Source: Anaeromyxobacter sp. Fw109-5 (GTDB taxonomy: Bacteria > Myxococcota > Myxococcia > Myxococcales > Anaeromyxobacteraceae). Taken from it: 64,000 nucleotides of DNA. Within the stretch, counting starts at the first letter, position 1; each line of letters begins with the position of its first letter. Shown one piece after another: positions 37,465-46,663 of this stretch. The notes below the pieces were generated by a model. The model was not told the DNA's origin and made no database searches. It saw nothing but the letters and a program-made list of their open reading frames with translations. The stretch covers positions 3,109,001 through 3,173,000 of the forward strand of contig NC_009675.1 in assembly GCF_000017505.1 (NCBI RefSeq). The letters are read 5' to 3'. Position numbers and translations under genes: made by a program.

Positions 37465-39573
37465 TCAGCGGGTGCGCCGGAAGGCGTCGCGCACCGCGAG
37501 CGCCCAGGCGAGCGCGGCGAGCGGCGCCGCGACGGCGAGCTTGCCCGCGAGCACCCACGGCGTGGGCTGCGGCGGGGGCAGCACGCCCCGCCAGAACCAG
37601 ATCACGAACCCGAGGAACAGGAGGGCGACGAGGAGCGCCGCGCCGCGGACCGGGGCGCCGCTCCAGAGCTGGCCCGCGCCGCCTCCCACGATCGACAGGA
37701 TGCGCGTGGAGAGGGCCCGCGCCCTCGCGTGGCGGCGGACCTGCGCCTCCTTGCGGAGCCGGTCGCGCGCGTCGACCAGGCCCCGGCGCTCGAAGGCGTT
37801 CACGCACTGGCCGCAGCGGACCTCGGACGCGGGACCGCAGCGGAGGCACGCCGGGCCGCCGCAGCCCTCGCACGCGAACGCGGGCCGCAGCCGGGTCGCG
37901 AGCCCGGCGAGCAGCCACAGGCCGGCGAGCACCGCCGCCCCGACCCACGGCAGCGCGCCGCGCGGCAGCGCCCCGGCCAGCCGCGCCTCCGTCCAGCCGC
38001 GCACCCGCTCCGCGGTCCCATCCGCGCGCGCGAGCGCGGCGAGGCGCGCCTCTGGCACCGGCAGATCGACGAGCCAGCGGTTCGGGGAGAAGTCGTCGTC
38101 GGAGCCCCGCGCGCGCAGGAACTCGCCGGCCTGCTCCTCCGCCCTGGCGCGCGAGGCCGCGCTCCGCTCCATGTCGGAGGCGCGCAGGTAGAGCTTCGAG
38201 AGGCCGTAGTTCGCCGCCCCGAGCACGAGCGGATCGCCGGCGGCGCGGTCGCTGGCGGCGAGGTACGCGGCGCGCGCTCCTTCCAGATCGCCCTCCAGCA
38301 GGAGGGCGTTCCCCTCGTTCACGGAGAGCTCCGGGAAGCGTTCGTCCGCCTCCGCGGCGGCGCGGTAGTGACGCAGGGCCGCCTCGAGATCGCCGCGCCG
38401 CTTGGCCGCCCTGCCGAGCGCGGCGTGGAGCGCGGCCGGGGGCGGCCCGGCCTCGGCGGCGGCCTCGAGCGCGGCGACGTCCGCGTCGGCCGCGGCGCCG
38501 TGCTCCACCGCGTGGATCCGCTCCGCGAGCGTGCCGCTCCAGGCGGTGAGCCGCGCCGCGGTGCCCGCGGCCCAGGGCACCGCCAGCAGCGCGGCGAGGG
38601 CCCCCGCCACCACCGCGCGCTCGGCGCGCGAGAGATACGGCGCCGACGCGAGCGCCAGCACCGCCAGCGAGACGAACGGCCCGAGGCCGAACGCGAACGG
38701 CAGCGCGAGGAGCACCACGGCGAGGAACGCCGCCTGGACGCGCGCGGTGCCGCGCACGAGCGGGAGGTGGTGGAAGTCGTGCACGAGGAGCGGCAGCCGG
38801 CGCCCGAGGAGGAGCACGACGATGGCGGCGGACGCCGTGACGAGGGCGGCCAGCGCGGCGGCGAGCACGTCCGCCACGAAGGCGCGGCGCGTCTGGGGAT
38901 CGCGCGTTGCGGCGGACGCGGCGGCGCTCAGCGAGGCGAGCACCGGCCCCGGCGTACCGGGCGCCTCGGCGAGCCGGACGTGGGCGAGCCCGAGGTGCGC
39001 GTCGGGCAGATCCGGCGCGAGCGCCACGGCGAGCTCCGCGTGCGCGACCGCGGCGGCGGTGAGGCCGGCGTCGAGCGCGCGCGAGGCGGCCCGCCCCTCG
39101 ACCACCGCGAGCGCGAAGAGGTTCTCGACGCCGAGCTCGCTGCGGGCGGCGAGGAGCGCCTGCGCCGCGGCGTCCGCGCGCGCGGGATCCCCGTCGCGGA
39201 GCGCGGCGCGGCGCTCCTCCCACCGGCGCACGAGCTGCGCGTAGGTGGTCGAGACCGGCACGATGCGGCGGGCCCCCTCGGCGCGCGGGAGCTCCGGCGT
39301 CCCTGGAGCTCGCTCCGCGGCGGTCGAGGTCGAGGTCCCTCGACTCGGCGTCTCCGCCGTCGCGGGGACGCTACGCTCGGGATGACCGGCCTCGGGCAGT
39401 CCGGCCGGAGGCGGAACCGGCGCCGGGGCTTCCTCGACCGGCTCCTCCCCCTCCACCACCAGGCGCGGCGCGGCGACCTGCGCGCCCGAGACGACGGGCG
39501 CGGCCAGCGAGAGGAGCGCGAGGAGGAGGGTGTGCGATCCGCGGTGGGCCACGCGAGAACGGGATGCTAGCAC
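37465..39573 (-). CDS. Membrane protein with TPR repeats and a zinc ribbon
   Basis: 702 residues, function unknown. The GTG at 39573 has AGGAG five bases upstream and starts a signal-like helix. A Pro/Ser/Thr-rich linker (about 40-100) contains a stretch apparently derived from a dispersed repeat (39322-39385). Then come a helical periplasmic part, membrane helices at about 230-260, 275-320 and 325-345, and a TPR-type region (about 370-480; L-G-R-A-A-K-R-R-G-D-L-E-A-A-L-R-H-Y). After another membrane helix lies a C-x-x-C...C-x-x-C...C-x-x-C zinc ribbon (about 575-600), and two last helices close the protein. It is the first gene of the phoH-ybeY-lnt-prfB cluster and is divergent from mazG. 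Confidence 0.6.
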   Translation of the reverse strand: MLASRSRVAHRGSHTLLLALLSLAAPVVSGAQVAAPRLVVEGEEPVEEAPAPVPPPAGLPEAGHPERSVPATAETPSRGTSTSTAAERAPGTPELPRAEGARRIVPVSTTYAQLVRRWEERRAALRDGDPARADAAAQALLAARSELGVENLFALAVVEGRAASRALDAGLTAAAVAHAELAVALAPDLPDAHLGLAHVRLAEAPGTPGPVLASLSAAASAATRDPQTRRAFVADVLAAALAALVTASAAIVVLLLGRRLPLLVHDFHHLPLVRGTARVQAAFLAVVLLALPFAFGLGPFVSLAVLALASAPYLSRAERAVVAGALAALLAVPWAAGTAARLTAWSGTLAERIHAVEHGAAADADVAALEAAAEAGPPPAALHAALGRAAKRRGDLEAALRHYRAAAEADERFPELSVNEGNALLLEGDLEGARAAYLAASDRAAGDPLVLGAANYGLSKLYLRASDMERSAASRARAEEQAGEFLRARGSDDDFSPNRWLVDLPVPEARLAALARADGTAERVRGWTEARLAGALPRGALPWVGAAVLAGLWLLAGLATRLRPAFACEGCGGPACLRCGPASEVRCGQCVNAFERRGLVDARDRLRKEAQVRRHARARALSTRILSIVGGGAGQLWSGAPVRGAALLVALLFLGFVIWFWRGVLPPPQPTPWVLAGKLAVAAPLAALAWALAVRDAFRRTR
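39322..39385. repeat. Dispersed-repeat-like segment inside the TPR gene
   Basis: This stretch, seen on the minus strand as a run around TCATCCCGAGCGTAGCGTCC, looks like the intergenic repeat type containing 'cccgagcg(t/c)agcg'. A related copy lies at 3428-3465. Here it is in frame and encodes H-P-E-R-S-V-P-A-T-A-E-T-P-S-R-G in the disordered linker. Recognised by eye only. Confidence 0.4.
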
Positions 39574-39602
39574 GCCCGCTCCTGGGCTAAGAACACGCGA
39601 CC

Positions 39603-40460
39603 ATGTCGCGCGCGACCGATGCCATCGAACGTCTCCTCGGGATCATGCAGCGGCTCCGCGGCCCCGGCGGCTGCCCGTGGGACCGCGAGCAGACGCTGCG
39701 GAGCCTGCGCCCCTACGTGCTCGAGGAGACGTACGAGGTGCTCGAGGCCATCGACGCCGGGGACGCGCGGGAGCACTGTGAGGAGCTCGGCGACCTCCTG
39801 CTCCAGATCGTGTTCCAGGCGCAGCTCACCCGGGAGGCCGGACAGTTCGACTTCGCCGACGTCGCGAACGCCATCTCGAACAAGCTCGTGTCGCGCCATC
39901 CGCACGTCTTCGGCGACGTGGAGGTCGAGGACGCGGAGCAGGTCCTCCGCCAGTGGGCGGCGCTGAAGCGCGAGGAGAAGCGCGCCAAGGGGCGCGGCGA
40001 GAGCGTCCTCGAGGGCGTGCCGAAGGAGATGCCCGCGCTCGCCCGGGCGGACCGGCTCACCGAGAAGGCGAGCCGCATCGGGTTCGACTGGCCGGACGCG
40101 AGCGGTGCGCGAGAGAAGGTGAGCGAGGAGATTGGCGAGCTCGATCGCGCCATCGCCGCCGGCGACCGCGTCGAGATCGAGCACGAGCTGGGAGACGTCC
40201 TGTTCGCCGTCGCGAACCTGTCCCGGAAGCTCGGGATACCCCCGGAGGAGGCTCTGCGTGGGACCGTGGCGCGCTTCATCGCGCGCTTTTCACACATCGA
40301 GCGAGAGCTCGCGCGCCGCGGCGTGCCTCACGGCGGGGCCTCGCTGGAGGAGATGGACGTCCTCTGGAACGAGGCGAAGGTGCTGGAGGCCAAGGCGAAA
40401 TCGGGCAGCGCTCCCGCCGTCACCGAGCCGCCACGGGGTTTGGGGAAAGAGCGTGGATAA
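39603..40460 (+). CDS. mazG: Nucleoside triphosphate pyrophosphohydrolase MazG
   Basis: 285 residues with two MazG domains (about 7-120 and 150-250). MazG cleaves (d)NTPs to monophosphates and PPi and helps clear abnormal nucleotides. The first domain has C-P-W-D-R-E-Q-T and L-E-E-T-Y-E-V-L-E-A-I with E-E-L-G-D-L-L-L-Q-I-V-F; the second has K-V-S-E-E-I-G-E-L and E-H-E-L-G-D-V-L-F-A-V. Each domain therefore has its E-x-x-E and E-x-x-D metal ligands. The start is the ATG at 39603, divergent from the TPR membrane protein. Its stop codon lies within a DnaA-box-like sequence. Confidence 0.93.
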   Translation: MSRATDAIERLLGIMQRLRGPGGCPWDREQTLRSLRPYVLEETYEVLEAIDAGDAREHCEELGDLLLQIVFQAQLTREAGQFDFADVANAISNKLVSRHPHVFGDVEVEDAEQVLRQWAALKREEKRAKGRGESVLEGVPKEMPALARADRLTEKASRIGFDWPDASGAREKVSEEIGELDRAIAAGDRVEIEHELGDVLFAVANLSRKLGIPPEEALRGTVARFIARFSHIERELARRGVPHGGASLEEMDVLWNEAKVLEAKAKSGSAPAVTEPPRGLGKERG

Positions 40461-40947
40461 CTTTGTGGGCAGCACCTTCCTGCCCGTGATTTTCGCATCA
40501 TCGGTGGGTCCCGGCGCATCCTGCATCAGCCCCTCGGCACCGTGATTCCAACAGGTTGGCACGGCACACCCCGGCGCCAATCCACAACCGGCCGTCAAGT
40601 GCCCCGGGGGGATTCCCGCTTTCCCGTCGCAAGTGGATAACTCACCTGCCCCGTGTCAAATCGACCCGGACCGGAGGTGTGATCGCCGTTCGGGTCTCCC
40701 CCGAACTCCCGTGGCGGAAGGCCGCACGATATGCAGGCGAGCAACCGATCAACTCGCTCGCCAGCCGCCGGCGCCGCCGGCGCCGCCGGCGCGCGCTCCG
40801 CGGAGTCGCCGGTTCCCCTGCCGGCGCCGCCCGCACCGGCGGAAGATCCGCAACGACACGCCACCGAGCGGTCATAACCCCTTGACGTCGCTTGCGATGG
40901 ACGGTAGATAGCGCGCCCTCGAACCCTCGAGACGACAAGAGGTCAGC
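40461..40947. other. 487-bp intergenic region with DnaA-box-like motifs
   Basis: No convincing gene. It contains DnaA-box-like sequences (consensus TTATCCACA). On the minus strand TTATCCACG overlaps the mazG stop at about 40451-40460, and TTATCCACT lies near 40632; each matches eight of nine. On the plus strand CAATCCACA, near 40575, matches seven of nine. The sequence is less GC-rich than its surroundings up to about 40720. Three exact copies of GCCGCCGGC are in tandem at 40764-40790. The rpsT promoter is at the right end. Confidence 0.45.
40882..40910 (+). promoter_or_regulatory. Sigma-70 promoter of rpsT
   Basis: -35 TTGACG (40882-40887), 17-bp spacer, -10 TAGATA (40905-40910), with the start codon 37 bp further on. 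The near-consensus hexamers fit a highly expressed ribosomal gene. Confidence 0.8.
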
Positions 40948-41220
40948 TTGGCGAACACCGCATCGGCCGAGAAGCGCAACCGTCAGGCGCAGAAGCGCCG
41001 CGCCCGCAACGTTCAGGTCCGCACCGGCGTGAAGAGCGCCGTGAAGAAGGCCCGCGAGGCGATCACCCAGGGCGACGGCAACGCCGCCCGCGACGCCTTC
41101 AAGGCGGCCGCCCGCGCCCTCGAGAAGGCGAGCTCGAAGGGCGTCGTCCACAAGAACGCGGCTTCGCGGAAGATCTCGCGGCTCGCCAAGGCGGCCGCCA
41201 AGGTCGCGGCCGCGAAGTAG
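40948..41220 (+). CDS. rpsT: 30S ribosomal protein S20
   Basis: 90 residues, Lys/Arg/Ala-rich, all-helical primary binder of 16S rRNA. The family pattern A-N-x-x-S-A-E-K-R-N-R-Q, R-N-V-x-V-R-T-x-V-K-S-A-V-K-K and the closing V-V-H-K-N-A-A-S-R-K-I-S-R-L are all present. The start is a TTG at 40948 with AGAGG five bases upstream; in other bacteria rpsT also uses a weak TTG or UUG start as part of its translational control. It has its own strong promoter and is followed by a hairpin shared with the convergent lptE. Confidence 0.97.
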   Translation: MANTASAEKRNRQAQKRRARNVQVRTGVKSAVKKAREAITQGDGNAARDAFKAAARALEKASSKGVVHKNAASRKISRLAKAAAKVAAAK

Positions 41221-41239
41221 TCGGTCCCGCCGTCGCCAG

Positions 41240-41259
41240 CCGCGCCGAGCACGGCGCGG
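41240..41259. terminator. Hairpin between convergent rpsT and lptE
   Basis: CCGCGCCG, loop AGCA, CGGCGCGG: a perfect 8-bp stem, extended further with one mismatch. It stands in the 51 bp between the two stops and could end both transcripts; there is no clear U-run. Confidence 0.5.
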
Positions 41260-41271
41260 CCGGCGGCGCTC

Positions 41272-41820
41272 CTACCGCTCGAACGCGCGCAGGAGCTCGC
41301 GCGCCGCCTCCTCCGTCACCCGGCGGAGCGCGAGCGCGCGGCGCCCCTCCGTCTCGAGCGCGTCGGCGCCCACGCCTGCGAGGTAGTCGGTCTCGCGCCG
41401 GACGGTCCGCTCCGAGACGGTCGCGCCGTCCACGACGAGGCGCGCTCTCACCTCCACGCCGATGCGCCACGTGGCGCTCTCCGGCGAGGACGGCCCCGGT
41501 GCGCCCGCGCGCACCTCCCCTACGAGCTCCGCCGGTGCGCCCGGCCCCGCCGCCGCCCCGCGGCGCGCGAGCTCGGTGCGCAACGCGGACGTCAGCTCGG
41601 CGCCGAGGGACGCCTCCGTCGACAGGTTCTCGAAGGCGCGCACGTGGATGTGCTCCGCGCCCCCCTGCGCCACGTAGCGCGTCTCGAGCGCGTAGCCGCA
41701 GGCGGAGAGCGCCACCGCCACGGCGAGCGCGCCCGCGCGGACCGCACGCGAGCGCAGGGGCAGCCGGATGAGGCTGCCCCGGAGCGAGCCGGGGGGGCGT
41801 GGGGGGGTAGCCAGCCTCAC
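41272..41820 (-). CDS. lptE: LptE-like LPS-assembly lipoprotein
   Basis: 182 residues. In the outer membrane LptE plugs and assists LptD in placing lipopolysaccharide. The long basic N-terminus ends in a lipobox V-A-L-S-A-C-G-Y (Cys41). The mature part has the LptE pattern: an I-H-V-R-A-F-E-N-L-S start, an A-L-x-x-E-L-A-R-R helix and a central G-E-V-R segment. The GTG at 41820 lies 3 bp after the leuS stop. The leuS-lptE pair is conserved in proteobacteria, which supports the assignment even though LptE sequences diverge strongly. The 30-residue n-region is longer than usual. Confidence 0.75.
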   Translation of the reverse strand: MRLATPPRPPGSLRGSLIRLPLRSRAVRAGALAVAVALSACGYALETRYVAQGGAEHIHVRAFENLSTEASLGAELTSALRTELARRGAAAGPGAPAELVGEVRAGAPGPSSPESATWRIGVEVRARLVVDGATVSERTVRRETDYLAGVGADALETEGRRALALRRVTEEAARELLRAFER

Positions 41821-41823
41821 CGG

Positions 41824-44340
41824 CTACCCCACCACGAAATTGATGAGCCGCTTCGGCACGAAGACCACCTTGCGAACGGTCTTGCCGTCGAGGTGCGCCC
41901 GCACCCGCTCCTCGCCCTCGGCGAGGGCGCGGACCTCCGCCTCGCCGGCCGCCACGGGCGCCTGCACCTCGCCGCGCAGCTTGCCGTTCACCTGGACCGC
42001 GATGGTGACGACGTCCGCGGCCACCAGCGCCGGCTCGAACGAGGGCCACGGCGCCTCGGCGAGCAGCCGCTCGCGAGCGGCCGGCCCGAGCACCTCGTGC
42101 CAGAGCTCCTCCGCCGCATGCGGCGCGAACGGGGCGAGCAGGGTCGCCACGGCGAGGAGGGCCTCGCGGACGGCGGCCTGCTCCGGCTCGCTCTTGGGCT
42201 CGAGCTGGTAGAGCGCGTTCACGAGCTCCATGAGGGCGGCGATGCTGGTGTTGAACTTCAGCTCGCCTTCGAGCCCCTCCGTCACGCGCTTGATGGTCCG
42301 GTGCGTCCTGCGGCGCAGCTCGAGGAAGTCCCCCTGCGCCTGCGCGAGCGCCGCCTCGGGGGCGCGGAAGCACTCCTGGCGCGCGTGGAAGATCCGCCAG
42401 ACGCGGGCGAGGAAGCGGAACATCCCGTCGACCTGCTCGTCGGACCAGTCGATGTCCTTCTCGGGAGGCGCCGCGAAGAGCATGAAGAGCCGGACCGTGT
42501 CGGCGCCGAAGCGCGCCACCATCGGCCCCGGCGCCACCACGTTGCCCCAGCGCTTCGACATCTTGCGGCCGTCGGGGCCGTTCACGATGCCCTGGGTCAC
42601 GAGCCGCTTGCACGGCTCGTCCTCGCGGACCAGCCCGAGCCGGTGCATCACCCGGTGCCAGAACCGGAAGTACAGCAGGTGCATGACGGCGTGCTCGGGC
42701 CCGCCCACGTACACGTCCACCGGAAGCCAGCGCGCCGCCTCCGCGGGGTCGAACGGGCGCGTGTCGTCCTTCGGCGAGAGGTAGCGCGCGTAGTACCAGG
42801 ACGAGTCGACGAAGGTGTCCATCGTGTCCACCTCGCGCCTGGCGGGCTTGCCGCAGCGCGGGCAGGTGGTGTTCACGAACGACGGGACCTTCGCGAGGGG
42901 CGGCTCGCCGGTGCCGGTGATGATCGCCTCCTTCGGCAGCGTGACGGGGAGCTGGTCCTCGGGGACGGGCACCGCCCCGTGATCCGGGCAGTAGACGATC
43001 GGGATCGGCGTGCCCCAGTAGCGCTGCCGCGAGAAGCCCCAGTCGCGCAGGTGCCAGCGGACCGTCGGCTGGCCGAAGCCGCGCGCCTGCGCCTCCGCGG
43101 CGAGCTTCTCGCGCGCCTGCGCGCTCGCGAGGCCGGTCGCGCTGCCCGAGCCCTCGAGCACCCCGTCCTCCGTGAACGCCTGCGCCAGCGCCTCGCCGGC
43201 GGGGAGCTTCTCCCCCTTCGCCGGCTGGATGACGACGCGGATCGGCAGGCCGTACTTCCGCGCGAACTCGAAGTCGCGCTGGTCGTGGGCGGGCACGCTC
43301 ATCACGGCGCCCGTGCCGTACTCGGCGAGCACGAAGTTCGCGATCCAGACCGGGACCTGCTCGCCGGTGTACGGGTTCACCGCGTGCGCGCCGGTGAAGA
43401 CGCCCTCCTTGGGCGCGCTCTCGCCGGTCCGCTCCGCGGCCTCGGTCCTTCGCATGCGCTCGACGAACGCGCGCACCTCGGCCTGGCGCTCGGGGACGGT
43501 GATCCGCTCGACGAGCGGGTGCTCCGGCGCGAGCACGACGTAGGTGCAGCCGTAGATGGTGTCGACGCGCGTCGTGAAGACCTTGATCGGGAGTCCGGGG
43601 GGCGCCGCCTCACCGCGCCCTCCGGCGAGGATGAAGTCCACCTCCGCGCCGACGCTCTTGCCGATCCAGTTCCGCTGCATCGTGGTGATGCGCTCGGGCC
43701 ACTCGGTGAGGCGGTCGAGCCCGTCGAGCAGGTCCTGCGCGAAGGCGGTGATCCGGAACGCCCACTCGGGGATCACCTTCTCCACCACCGGCGAGCCGCA
43801 GCGCTCGCAGGTGTCGTCGACCACCTGCTCGTTCGCGATGACGGTCGCGCAGCCGGTGCACCAGTTCGCCTTCCCCTCGCGCCGGTAGACGATGCCCAGC
43901 TCCAGCATCCTGAGGAAGAACCACTGATTCCAGCGGTAGTAGGACGGGTCGGCGGTGACGACCTCGCGGTCCCAGTCGAAGGCGTAGCCGAGCTTCTTCA
44001 TCTCGGCCCGGAACGCCACGATGTTCTCGCGCGTCCGCTCCTCGGGGTGGCGCCCGTCCTTGATGGCGGCGTTCTCGGCCGGCAGCCCGAGGGCGTCGAA
44101 GCCGATGGGGTGGAGCACGTCGTGCCCGCGCATGCGCAGGTGGCGCGCCAGCGCGTCGCCGATGGTGTACACGCGCGCGTGGCCCATGTGCATCGCGCCG
44201 GAGGGATACGGGAACATCTCGAGCACGTAGCGCTTCTCTGCATCCGGACGGCGGCCGGCGCGGAAGGCGCCCGCCTCCTCCCAGCGTGACTGCCAGCGGG
44301 GCTCGATCGACTGCGGCTCGTAACGTTCGTTCATCGACAT
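41824..44340 (-). CDS. leuS: Leucyl-tRNA synthetase
   Basis: 838 residues, class I aminoacyl-tRNA synthetase. The HIGH-type motif is H-M-G-H (in [11 protein letters not shown]), and the KMSKS loop is K-M-S-K-R (in [11 protein letters not shown]). Two zinc-knuckle-like CxxC pairs (C-T-G-C...C-E-R-C at about 165-185, and C-P-R-C) and the editing (CP1) domain with [11 protein letters not shown] are visible. The C-terminal anticodon and leucine-specific domains are complete. The start is ATG 44340 (another ATG lies two codons later). A -10-like TAATAT is 11 nt upstream. It is divergent from asnS and followed by lptE. Confidence 0.97.
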   Translation of the reverse strand: MSMNERYEPQSIEPRWQSRWEEAGAFRAGRRPDAEKRYVLEMFPYPSGAMHMGHARVYTIGDALARHLRMRGHDVLHPIGFDALGLPAENAAIKDGRHPEERTRENIVAFRAEMKKLGYAFDWDREVVTADPSYYRWNQWFFLRMLELGIVYRREGKANWCTGCATVIANEQVVDDTCERCGSPVVEKVIPEWAFRITAFAQDLLDGLDRLTEWPERITTMQRNWIGKSVGAEVDFILAGGRGEAAPPGLPIKVFTTRVDTIYGCTYVVLAPEHPLVERITVPERQAEVRAFVERMRRTEAAERTGESAPKEGVFTGAHAVNPYTGEQVPVWIANFVLAEYGTGAVMSVPAHDQRDFEFARKYGLPIRVVIQPAKGEKLPAGEALAQAFTEDGVLEGSGSATGLASAQAREKLAAEAQARGFGQPTVRWHLRDWGFSRQRYWGTPIPIVYCPDHGAVPVPEDQLPVTLPKEAIITGTGEPPLAKVPSFVNTTCPRCGKPARREVDTMDTFVDSSWYYARYLSPKDDTRPFDPAEAARWLPVDVYVGGPEHAVMHLLYFRFWHRVMHRLGLVREDEPCKRLVTQGIVNGPDGRKMSKRWGNVVAPGPMVARFGADTVRLFMLFAAPPEKDIDWSDEQVDGMFRFLARVWRIFHARQECFRAPEAALAQAQGDFLELRRRTHRTIKRVTEGLEGELKFNTSIAALMELVNALYQLEPKSEPEQAAVREALLAVATLLAPFAPHAAEELWHEVLGPAARERLLAEAPWPSFEPALVAADVVTIAVQVNGKLRGEVQAPVAAGEAEVRALAEGEERVRAHLDGKTVRKVVFVPKRLINFVVG

Positions 44341-44475
44341 AGGGGCCGGCGATATTACCGGAGGGAGGGGGTCTCGTCTGCCCTTCCTGAGCCCTCGTCG
44401 CCGCGGACCCCGCCGCGGGGGCTTCGGCTATATTGCCGGCTCCTTCAGCGCTCGAGCGCAACGGAGCCCACGCGC

Positions 44476-45780
44476 ATGTTCCCGCCCGTCCACGTCGCCG
44501 ACATCGCCCAGCACGAGGGGAAGGAGGTCACCCTCCACGGCTGGCTGTACAACCGCCGCTCGTCGGGGAAGCTGCACTTCCTCCAGGTCCGCGACGGCAC
44601 CGGTACGATCCAGTGCGTGGTCTTCAAGGGGAACGTGAGCCCGGAGGCGTTCCGCGAGGCGGACCACCTGCCTCAGGAGACGAGCCTCACCGTCACCGGG
44701 CTGGTGAAGAAGGACGAGCGGTCGCCGATCGGCTTCGAGCTCGACGTGCGCGACCTGAAGGTCGTGGCCCTGCCTTCCCAGGAGTACCCCATCGGCCACA
44801 AGGAGCACGGCGTCGCCTTCCTGATGGAGCAGCGGCACCTCTGGCTCCGCTCGCAGCGGCAGCAGGTCATCCTGCGCGTGCGGCACACGGTCGAGAAGGC
44901 CATCCGCGACTTCTTCGACGCGCGCGGCTTCACCCTCGTCGACGCGCCGATCTTCACGCCGTCCGCCTGCGAGGGGACCTCCACCCTCTTCGAGGTCCCC
45001 TACTTCGAGCTGGGCAAGGCGTACCTGACGCAGTCCGGCCAGCTCTACATGGAGGCCGCGGCCATGGCGCTCGGGAAGGTCTACTGCTTCGGGCCGACCT
45101 TCCGCGCCGAGAAGTCGAAGACGCGCCGCCACCTGACCGAGTTCTGGATGGTCGAGCCGGAGGTGGCCTACATGGACCTCGACGGCGACATGGAGCTCAT
45201 GGAGCAGTTCGTCTCGCACGTCGTCCAGACCGCGCTCGAGAAGCACCGCAAGGAGCTCGTGGCCGTGCTCGAGCGCGACGTGTCGAAGCTCGAGAACGTG
45301 AAGCCGCCCTTCCCGCGCATCACCTACACCGAGGCCGTCGACGTGCTGCAGAAGGCCGGCCACCCGATGAAGTGGGGCGACGACATCGGCGGCGACGAGG
45401 AGACCGTCATCGCGAAGCAGTACGACCGGCCGGTGATGGTGCACCGCTACCCGGCGGAGATGAAGGCCTTCTACTTCAAGAAGGACCCCACGGACCCGAA
45501 GGTCGCGCTCGGCTGCGACGTGCTCGCGCCGGAGGGCTACGGCGAGATCATCGGCGGCGGCGAGCGCGAGAGCTCGCTCGAGACGCTCGAGGCGGCCATC
45601 GCGCACCACCAGCTCCCGAAGGAGGCGTTCGAGTGGTACCTCGACCTGCGCCGCTACGGGACGGTGCCGCACGCCGGCTTCGGCATGGGAGTGGAGCGCT
45701 GCGTCGCGTGGATCTGCGGGCTCCATCACGTCCGCGAGACCATCCCGTTCGCGCGGATGATGGAGCGGATCACGCCGTGA
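44476..45780 (+). CDS. asnS: Asparaginyl-tRNA synthetase
   Basis: 434 residues, class IIb synthetase. An OB-fold anticodon-binding domain covers about 1-105 ([18 protein letters not shown]). The catalytic core has motif 2 [15 protein letters not shown] and motif 3 [12 protein letters not shown]. AsnS differs from AspRS by lacking the large bacterial insertion and by E-G-T-S-T-L-F-E-V in the active site, both seen here. Its presence implies direct charging of tRNA-Asn in this organism. The start ATG at 44476 lies 135 bp from divergent leuS. A tandem repeat array begins 18 bp after its stop. Confidence 0.96.
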   Translation: MFPPVHVADIAQHEGKEVTLHGWLYNRRSSGKLHFLQVRDGTGTIQCVVFKGNVSPEAFREADHLPQETSLTVTGLVKKDERSPIGFELDVRDLKVVALPSQEYPIGHKEHGVAFLMEQRHLWLRSQRQQVILRVRHTVEKAIRDFFDARGFTLVDAPIFTPSACEGTSTLFEVPYFELGKAYLTQSGQLYMEAAAMALGKVYCFGPTFRAEKSKTRRHLTEFWMVEPEVAYMDLDGDMELMEQFVSHVVQTALEKHRKELVAVLERDVSKLENVKPPFPRITYTEAVDVLQKAGHPMKWGDDIGGDEETVIAKQYDRPVMVHRYPAEMKAFYFKKDPTDPKVALGCDVLAPEGYGEIIGGGERESSLETLEAAIAHHQLPKEAFEWYLDLRRYGTVPHAGFGMGVERCVAWICGLHHVRETIPFARMMERITP

Positions 45781-45798
45781 GCCTGACCGCGCGCTTCG

Positions 45799-46573
45799 CG
45801 CGCGGCGGCTCACGGCCATGATCGAACGGGGGGCTGCGCCCCCCGCCCCGTCGACGGCTGACCGCCGTCGCCCGGGGCCCACCCCTGCTCGCCGGGGCCC
45901 GTGACCTCCGCCGGAGGCGGAGGTCCCCGGCGCGCCGGCTTCGCCGGCGGTTACGGCCGACACCGCGCGCTGCCGCATCGGAAGCGCCCCGCGCCTTCCC
46001 GCGCTACGCGCGGCGGCTCACGGCCATGATCGAACGGGGGGCTGCGCCCCCCGCCCCGTCGACGGCTGACCGCCGTCGCCCGGGGCCCACCCCTGCTCGC
46101 CGGGGCCCGTGACCTCCGCCGGAGGCGGAGGTCCCCGGCGCGCCGGCTTCGCCGGCGGTTACGGCCGACACCGCGCGCTGCCGCATCGGAAGCGCCCCGC
46201 GCCTTCCCGCGCTACGCGCGGAGGCTCACGGCCATGATCGAACGGGGGGCTGCGCCCCCCGCCCCGTCGACGGCTGACCGCCGTCGCCCGGGGCCCACCC
46301 CTGCTCGCCGGGGCCCGTGACCTCCGCCGGAGGCGGAGGTCCCCGGCGCGCCGGCTTCGCCGGCGGTTACGGCCGACACCGCGCGCTGCCGCATCGGAAG
46401 CGCCCCGCGCCTTCCCGCGCTACGCGCGGAGGCTCACGGCCATGATCGAACGGGGGGCTGCGCCCCCCGCCCCGTCGACGGCTGACCGCCGTCGCCCGGG
46501 GCCCACCCCTGCTCGCCGGGGCCCGTGACCTCCGCCGGAGGCGGAGGTCCCCGGCGCGCCGGCTTCGCCGGCG
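45799..46573. repeat. Tandem array: 208-bp unit, three full copies and one truncated
   Basis: Copies at 45799-46006, 46007-46214, 46215-46422 and 46423-46573 (151 bp) are essentially identical; the difference I saw is CGGCGGCT versus CGGAGGCT just before the conserved CACGGCC. Each unit can form four perfect hairpins, in copy 1 at 45827-45845, 45852-45870, 45903-45925 (10-bp stem) and 45933-45949, and holds two copies of CCGGGGCCC. The period of 208 is not a multiple of three, so the repeats cannot be a repetitive protein domain. Short reading frames of 60 codons on the minus strand recur only because the DNA does. The array occupies nearly all the space between asnS and the next gene. Confidence 0.95.
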
Positions 46574-46663
46574 AGACGCGTGATCAGCTTCGTGGCTCGG
46601 GCGACTCAGGCCTCGTTCCTGGACTGTCGGTGCACGGATAGTATCGCCGGCTCGGGGGTCGCC

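Noticed and set aside
44428-45978. 516-codon minus-strand frame over asnS and the repeat
   Set aside because: Antisense to asnS; its first 60 codons recur in each repeat copy only because the DNA repeats.
45799-46573. CRISPR array
   Set aside because: The whole 208-bp unit is identical with no unique spacers, and there are no cas genes.
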